From positions 185,052,449 through 185,116,448 of the forward strand of contig NC_081411.1 in the NCBI RefSeq assembly GCF_030272615.1: a DNA stretch of 64,000 bases, written 5' to 3'. The notes under the pieces are model-generated. The model was not told where the DNA came from. It did not search any database and was given only the letters and a program-made list of their open reading frames with translations. The first letter of the stretch is position 1, and each line of letters begins with the position of its first letter. Of the stretch, positions 57,814 through 64,000 are shown piece by piece. This stretch comes from Cryptomeria japonica. Its lineage: Eukaryota > Streptophyta > Pinopsida > Cupressales > Cupressaceae. Made by a program: the position numbers and the translations under genes.

Positions 57814-59506
57814 TTAAAGGGCTTCATTGATTAGTCTTTTGGAGACATTTTGGAGGCTTCAATTTTTCAGATTTGGCGATCTCCATTTTTTGGGGCATCC
57901 TACAACAATTTAGACATCACGATTGAGTCCAAGAGGACATTTGCATAAATTTTGAGTATAAACTCGACCATATTTGGTGAAGGAAATGTTTTTGCCTATT
58001 CTGGTAAATTGTATGGATTTATTAAAAATATATATTTTTTATTTCTACAAATTTGTTTATTCATTTTTTAATTATTCAATTTGCAAAATTTTTTTTTTTT
58101 AAATCTAGGCAATTTGTATAAGTTTTTTTTTTTTTTTAAATTTATATTTTTGGGGGTTTCGCAGAGCCCCCCATGACCTACATTGTACATAGCATATTTT
58201 AAATTTTTGTAGGGTCTATCGGTCATCGTATGGTAGTTGACGTCATCCCCCCACTAACCGGCCTCCTCAGCGGCTCTGCCTACACCTCCTCCCACTACTC
58301 TATGCTTCATCTCCAATGCTTGCTTAGTTTTCTAGGCCACCTATCGGGCTTCGCCCTCAGCTTCTGGCAACCTCCCCGCCTCCCAAGCAACCATGTGCTC
58401 CTATCCTAGCAGCTCCCCTCGGACTCCAACAACTATAGTGGTGTGTTGATCCTATCGAGCCACCTCTTCATCTATGGCTTCCCTAGCCCCATCGACAAAA
58501 CTTCCTTGCATCCTAGCCAAGTCATCAATGTCAACTACTACGTGGGAGACCGAGACCATTTTATGGAGGCCACGTGCCATTTTTTGATTCGCAAACCTGC
58601 CATGTGATCTTCCCGATCTATGATCTAGCCACCTCTATAGATATACATAATCAGATGCTACATCATCAGGTTGTAAAATACAAATTATTTTTTGTATTGC
58701 CAGGTCATCATAAGGAGCTAGTTGAGATTCACCATGTCATTAAGTTTGTACCGTACAAACAACCTATATAGATGGTGTGACGGCTAGATGTCAGTTAGAG
58801 GGCCATCAAATTTAACCTCATACATTGATGATGTAAGCCTACATCAGTAGTATTTTGAAAAAAAAAATTGACCCCTTCACCATTTGACTTTTTGATTTTG
58901 CAGTCCGACTTCAAGAGGTCGTAACTTGCTCATTTTTGCTCCTTTTTTGGTGTAATTTTTTTTATTTGGGCTAATTTTGTGTGCTCTTCACAATGGTGGA
59001 GGAATATTTTAATTTTGATGTACAAATATTTCACAATTTGCAATTTTTGATGATTGTACCTCTCTAATCCTCAATTTTGCAACTTCAAAGGCTTCGTTTG
59101 GAGTCATGCGACCTCCTTTTCAAGTGTCATTTTTTTTAAAGTGCATAATTTTTCATCTACTTTCATAATCTGTCATTAGTTTGCAATGATTTTGATTAGA
59201 AATTGTACTTTTAGTGATTGGCCATTCTTGGGATATTTGGTACTTGTATTTTGCATGGATCTCAGTTTAGATCACTTGCAGTATTTTTTGAGGTCTGTTA
59301 TAGCCTATTTGAGGCAGTTGTAAAGTTGAAATCAGAAATCCACCTTTCCTTGTTTTGCAAAGTGGCCCATTGTACACGCACTAACTATAAAGTGCCAAAT
59401 CATCTTTTTTTTTTTCGGGGGGGGGGTGTCTTGATTGAGTAATTTGGGGGTGTTATCTTGTGTGATTGTGCCTCTCTCTATCTTGTGTTTTTTTCATTTT
59501 GGTTCT
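57814..59506 (+). other. Leader of element I with a GC-rich segment
   Basis: A 1.7-kb leader, unusually long for a Copia element. Positions about 58240-58570 are C-rich and clearly different in composition from the surrounding AT-rich DNA. One frame there reads YVGDRDHFMEATCHFLIRKP (near 58535) but has stops and I do not recognise it. It could be a captured host fragment. Poly-T and poly-G runs lie at 58090-58140 and 59417-59427. Confidence 0.5.
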
Positions 59507-60350
59507 ATGGGTTCTCCTAAATTTCCACTTTTAACTCCTCATAATTATGCATCATTGAAGATAAAGAAATGGAGTAAACTAATGGAAAAAGGACTCATTC
59601 ATTAAGTAAATGGAATTGGAATGTAACAACAACACCACCTAATCCTAAGGTTGATCCTAATGCTCAAGTTGAATAGCTCACTAAAAAATCTATGGCACTT
59701 GGAACATTAAGAAAATATGTATCAAATGACCTCATTTTTCACATTGAGAAGTGTACAACAATCAAAGAGGCTTGGGATATTTATGATAAATTGTATGGCC
59801 AAGTTGATGAGATTAAGGGCTACAAGATTTATAGTGAACTCACAATATTAGATCCCAAGGATTTTGATACATTCAAAGATTATGTTAGAAAAGAAAATGA
59901 GCTAAGAGAAAAGCTAAAGAATTGTGGCATTGACAAAAAGGATGCTCATTTGGTTTACAACTTATTGGATAAGCTTCCATTAGAGTATGCAACCTTTGTA
60001 TCTATCTTTCACACCCATAGGTGAGCTCAAGGTTCCTCTTACACTTCTCCCTCATTTTATGTATTCATATAGATGTTGATTCTTGAGCAATCTAAGTTGA
60101 CCAAGATCCATTCTCAAATCTTCAAAGTCACAAGCTTTGGTGGCTAATAAAGGGAATTAAATCAATCAAGGAAAAGGAAAGAACCAAAAGCAACCTAACT
60201 CTAAACCACAAAAAGATGGAGCACAATCCTCCTTTGCATAACAAGGTGATTCTACATCCTCACCTAAGAGGAAATATAAGGACAACCTTTTTTGTGCATA
60301 TTTCAAGAAGTCGGGACATGATGAACATTGTTGTTACAAGAAGGATATTG
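59507..60350 (+). pseudogene. Gag of element I, broken
   Basis: From ATG 59507 the N-terminal gag domain reads MGSPKFPLLTPHNYASLKIK and KWSKLMEKGLIH, then a stop and frameshift. The UBN2 core is open for 110 codons (59692-60024: FHIEKCTTIKEAWDIYDKLY, ENELREKLKNCGIDKKDAHL, LLDKLPLEYATFVSIFHTHR). A single knuckle CAYFKKSGHDEHCC (near 60295-60336) has its second Cys as Phe. This is a standard Copia capsid and nucleocapsid precursor, non-functional here. Confidence 0.82.
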
Positions 60351-60499
60351 ATGAATTGAAACATCTTCTTAAGAGAAACAAAATAAGTTTTCCTTATATA
60401 ATTTCTACTTTGGCTTCTTCTTCCAAAGAAAAGGATCACTCTTTTGGAATAGATAAATGAAAGGGACAAGCTCTTTGTGCTACTACAAGTCATGATTCA

Positions 60500-60913
60500 A
60501 GGAGATGGCTTCTAGATTCATGGGCTTCTCATCATATGGCATATTCACAGTCTACATTCTCTACTTTTGAGCCTTGCACCATGCCACAAATTTTGATGGG
60601 CAATCATACATACATGGATGTGATTAGGAAAAGATCTATTTCCATTGGGGATAACTCCCTAAATGATGTGTTGTGTGTACCCCACTTGACAAACAAACTT
60701 CTTTCCATCTATCAAATCACACATGGGGCAACAAGGAAAACTATGGAGTTCACAACTAATTCAGTTATCATTAGAGACTTGGAGACTAGAGCTATCATTG
60801 CAAATGGGTGGTTGATCATGCATTTTGGTCATATTGATAAGGTTGATTCTTCCTATGTTGATGATTCAGATTTTGAGAACTCTGGGTACTTGAAATTGGG
60901 TGCTCACATGTGA
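60500..60913 (+). pseudogene. Protease of element I, broken active site
   Basis: LLDSWASHHMAYSQSTFSTF contains the Copia protease site, with DSG changed to DSW. NSLNDVLCVPHLTNKLLSIY and SVIIRDLETRAIIANGW complete the domain. It ends at 60911 after an acidic tail, where pre-integrase and integrase should follow but do not. Confidence 0.82.
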
Positions 60914-61865
60914 CCCTGTTCTTGAGTTGTGCATTTCATCTTATCTTATTGATATCACACCACCTATTGCACCTAATGATGCATATAGTGCGATAGTTTT
61001 TCCTTCTTATGATTTAGTGAAATAGGATATTCCTTGTCTTCCAGCTTCAGTTCATTGGAATGCCTGCTTGACAGACATTGCAGGTTTGTTTGTGGAGTCC
61101 TACATTGCATATTTGGGAGACATCATTGATGACATTCATCTTCTCTTTGATGAAGATGATCCCTCTTTGATTGTTGTGAGGGAACACCCTGACCCTCTTG
61201 TGCATTCTCTACATGATCATTCTTTAGAGGTTGACATTATCTTTAGAGGAGACATGTGAGTCTTTGGATATTGTTCTACATTAATCTACACTAGATCTTG
61301 GAATGCCCTTTTTAGTAGTGTGGAGGAGTTCACCACCTTTGGAGGGGGTAACTTTCAACATCGACATGGGGACATTGGAGCAGTTTTTAGAGACTCCATT
61401 GATCATAAGTTTTTTTCCTACATCTTCCCTTCATGATTGGGGAGACTTCATGGATACACATTTGGTTTTGTTTCTTCCTAAGGGGAGGAACATTGTTCGG
61501 CATTTGTGGAGCAGTTTCTTCATTCATCTTTGAGCTTCTACTATTGGTGTAGATTCTACCTTAAGGGGGGGCTACTTGGTCTCTCTTCTTCTCTCATATG
61601 GAGGGGAGTTTTTCCTCACATGGGGCTTTGTCCTTCACATACTTATTTGAGAGTTCCTTTGTATTTTCATCTTTCTTTTGGGGGAGGGTTTTTCCCCATT
61701 AGTTTTTTCTCTCTAAACCCTCTTTATGAGAGATTGCATTGGTTTGCATGCATTTGCATTTGTACATGGGTACCAAACATAGCCTAGCAGCCCATACCCA
61801 TTTTGCACTGCTTATTTTCATTGTAGACTTAAGTGCATTCCTCTAAGTTTCACTTAAGGGGAGAT
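60914..61865 (+). other. Interior of element I where pol is missing
   Basis: Instead of integrase, RT and RNase H there is 0.95 kb holding small open frames: 61068-61259 (FVESYIAYLGDIIDDIHLLF, acidic), 61303-61533 (MPFLVVWRSSPPLEGVTFNI) and 61506-61787 (hydrophobic). None matches a Copia pol domain. They may be unusual spacer sequence or acquired DNA. The region ends with TTAAGGGGAGAT, the polypurine tract. Confidence 0.55.
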
Positions 61866-62127
61866 TGTTGGTGTAATTATTTATTCATCTTGGATATAAT
61901 TACACTTTACTTAAGTTTACTTAGGGACATGCATAACATAGTAGTTTTCATATGAGACAGCTAGGGAGATGTGCTACATTGGGAGTCTGTATGTAGGAGA
62001 ATTTCCACTTTTTATGGTGTGATCTTGTTATTACTCTATCATATCCACTTATTGTGGAGTGATAATTCCACCTTCGATGGGTGATCCACCTCATGTGGAA
62101 TATTTTACCATTTCTCCTACCTACCCT
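61866..62127 (+). mobile_element. 3' LTR of element I, truncated
   Basis: TGTTGGTGTAATTATTTATTC directly after the polypurine tract; similar to the 5' LTR for 262 bp, then cut by element J. Confidence 0.87.
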
Positions 62128-62330
62128 TGTTGGAATGCAAGAACACTGAGAGGGGGGGTGAATCAGTGTTCTACTAGAATTATCAATTTTAACCTTATTA
62201 AAACATGCAATCACCAACCAGTATACTAGTACATATAGAATTGAAAGAAGTAAAGAAATCAATAAGACAATTACACAAATGAATACCATAACACAGAGAA
62301 TTATACATATGAAACTAATAGTTCAAGTTA
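62128..62330 (-). mobile_element. LTR end of element J
   Basis: Read on the minus strand this ends CTTGCATTCCAACA at 62128 with the C-rich LTR-end motif. Only about 200 bp lie between the LTR end and the end of coding, and no primer site is present beyond it, so J's LTR is partial or internally deleted. Confidence 0.65.
62141..62171 (-). other. LTR-end hairpin, element J
   Basis: GAACACTGA pairs perfectly with TCAGTGTTC (nine pairs). On the minus strand the loop is TTCACCCCCCCTC, and the hairpin lies 13 bases from the LTR end. Confidence 0.65.
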
Positions 62331-63998
62331 TCACACTATACCTTTACCCTTCCCTTCAACTGGGATGTTTGTAGAATCTGTTTCAGTTTTCGGTGAGGTA
62401 TAAAAACCAAGGTTTACATCAAAGAATTGAACCCATGCCTTATGGGTCTCCTTGACTATCTCATTAACCCTACTTAATATAAGACTGAATATCATGTGCT
62501 TGTTGTGAAATATTTTCTTGTCTCCAACCTCAAGAGTGTTGTCCAACTCCTCTAGAGTAATGGATGCACAAGTAGATAACAACTCTTGAATCTTTATATG
62601 CTTGTCCTCCTCCACTGATGATGACCTTCTAGCACCCAAATTGTCATATAACTATGTCATTATTTGATAATCAATTTATAACAAGGCTTTCTTATATATA
62701 TCCAAATACAATAAAATTGCATCTTCAACTTCTCTCTGTTCATCATCATCCAAATGATCATAATAGAATTGTACAATTTTCAACATACCATCCTTAGTAA
62801 TTTCATCAACCAATTTTGCACAAGTCCTAGGTGGAATAATACTTACATTACAGGTGACAAGTGTCAGATCAGTGTCATCCATCTTCTTTCTTCTTCCAGT
62901 ACCGGATGGGGTAGAAGGTGTTTCCTTTGGAGCTTGTTTCTGTGTCGGTGCCCTAATTGTAACCTTCCTAACTAGTTTCTTCTTTGTTTCCACCTTAGAT
63001 TCCTTACTTTTCTTCCTCAATACCCTCTTAAATGCTAAGGGTGTGTCATCATCAGATCCAGATTCTAATAGAATAGGCTCAATAAATATTTTACACTCTT
63101 TCCTCTTCCTTCCTTTTCCAAGAACAACATCAATTAATGCCTTGATGTCTTGTGAAACCTATTCAAAAAATTTACTTACCTTGCCCTGTTGTTTCTTCCT
63201 CTTCTTTTGGTGAAACTCAGTTTCAACCTCTTGCTTCTTCTTTTTTTGCAGTACCAAAGGATTTCTCAGCTTCATCAATAGGTGCATCGATTAACAACTT
63301 TTCATAAGCATCTTAAATCTGAGCATCAACTTCATGGCCCATCTCTTCAATCCATATCTTCCAAGGCTTGATAGCTTCCATCAAAGTTTCATCCTTCTTA
63401 ACCATGAAGCATATCTCGATTGAGTATTTCTCAACAATTTGCTTTGGAACCCTCTCCCTAGAATTCATAGCCTTCTGAAATGCCTTAAAGTAACCCCAAA
63501 CTTTATTATCATGTTGACTACCCAATGTAGAAATAGATTGTTATAGTTGTCTACCTACCAAGATATCAAATTCCCATTGTCTCTTCTAAAAATTGGGAGT
63601 TTCATTAATGAAAACAACATCAAACCGACAATAAGATTTCCATACTGGAATGTTCCCTTCTTCTCTCCTTTGATCTTCCCTAGGTTAATTAACAATTCAT
63701 CTGACATCCATCCACAGAGATCTAACTTCTCATTTTCCCTCGTCATCTTATGTGTTGCATAAATGTAGGAGCTAGAAACAAAATTTAGATGGATTGATTG
63801 AGTTACCTTGTAACCAATAATCATTCTTCTGAATCTGATATCTCTATTGGTGATAGTGCTAACCCTCATTGATCACTTATCTGATGTTATGCCGGTGATT
63901 TTGTCGACATGATCATTAGAAACCTTCTTCCCTGGACACCATCCAATATGTAGCAAACCAATGATGGCCCTAATGGCCTCCTTTGAAATCTTATAAGG
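62331..63998 (-). pseudogene. Unrecognised protein of element J, broken, runs off the right edge
   Basis: Minus-strand coding continues from the window edge (PYKISKEAIRAIIGLLHIGW, stop at 63870) through four open pieces: 63869-63555 (GYKVTQSIHLNFVSSSYIYA, FQYGNLIVGLMLFSLMKLP), 63525-63313 (YSIEICFMVKKDETLMEAIK), then after a stop DAYEKLLIDAPIDEAEKSFG; 63020-62676 (lysine-rich, then AKLVDEITKDGMLKIVQFYY); and 62639-62331 (acidic, IFHNKHMIFSLILSRVNEIV). Together well over 500 residues. I recognise no catalytic domain. The first part vaguely recalls plant transposon-associated proteins of the mobile-domain kind, but that is a guess. Fragments of the same protein lie in the 746-bp repeats. Confidence 0.6.
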
Positions 63999-64000
63999 TC

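Noticed and set aside
57308-62127. Repeat pair at 57.3 and 61.9 kb as a segmental duplication
   Set aside because: A primer site follows the first and a polypurine tract precedes the second, with gag between; they are the two LTRs of element I.
1-64000. CRISPR arrays, operons, rRNA or tRNA genes, host disease-resistance or biosynthetic genes
   Set aside because: Looked for on both strands; none seen. The only tRNA-related sequences are retrotransposon primer sites.

Overview
The window is nuclear DNA of a seed plant with a large, repeat-rich genome. I see no rRNA, tRNA, organellar or intact cellular gene. Essentially all of the assignable sequence is nested, decayed LTR retrotransposons with plant-type primer sites (initiator-Met tRNA sites for the Copia elements, a TTTGGCACCC-type site for a Ty3/gypsy element). 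Depth of nesting, long LTRs and heavy decay would fit a gymnosperm or another large-genome plant, but the species cannot be read from the sequence. Element names (B, C, C', D, E, F, G, H, I, J, K) are mine.

Layout. 1-7044: minus-strand Copia element C' (interior leaves the left edge), whose 2.5-kb LTR is split by a 4,340-bp solo LTR (2402-6741, TSD GCAAC). 7045-7416: end of a Ty3/gypsy LTR (F'). 7463-12239: minus-strand, gag-only gypsy-like material (E coding region; LTR, promoter and polypurine tract of element G). 12245-36342: a full Tat-type Ty3/gypsy element F (TSD TTACT) with gag, protease, G-patch, RT, two RNases H and integrase, all mutated. F contains a 792-bp Copia solo LTR in RT (TSD CTTTG) and a minus-strand Copia element B (26258-34897, TSD ACTCT) that has undergone an unusual rearrangement. 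36343-37746: a second E copy. 37747-46284: Copia-like gag-only element C with 2.5-kb LTRs. 46285-50558: an LTR fragment (K) joined to Copia element D, which lost most of integrase and all RT but keeps one reading frame. 50559-52972: small gag-only element H. 52973-57318: AT-rich DNA with about 746-bp tandem repeats inside a larger duplication. 57319-62127: Copia element I, gag and protease only. 62128-64000: minus-strand element J carrying an unusual, unrecognised protein, relatives of which also lie in the 746-bp repeats.

How the parts relate. The order of events can be partly read from the nesting. G/E received F; the F/E junction then became duplicated (7416 and 36342); C', C, B and the solo LTRs came later; D landed in H; J landed in I. 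No element looks capable of autonomous movement. The most interesting signals are (1) a C-rich-loop hairpin just before the 3' end of six different Copia LTRs, with stem sequences that differ but keep pairing; (2) a mosaic LTR plus copied flank in B that reads as a double-strand-break repair scar; (3) G-patch-like segments in three unrelated elements; and (4) the J protein family. I did not find a host defence system, gene cluster or other cellular pathway.
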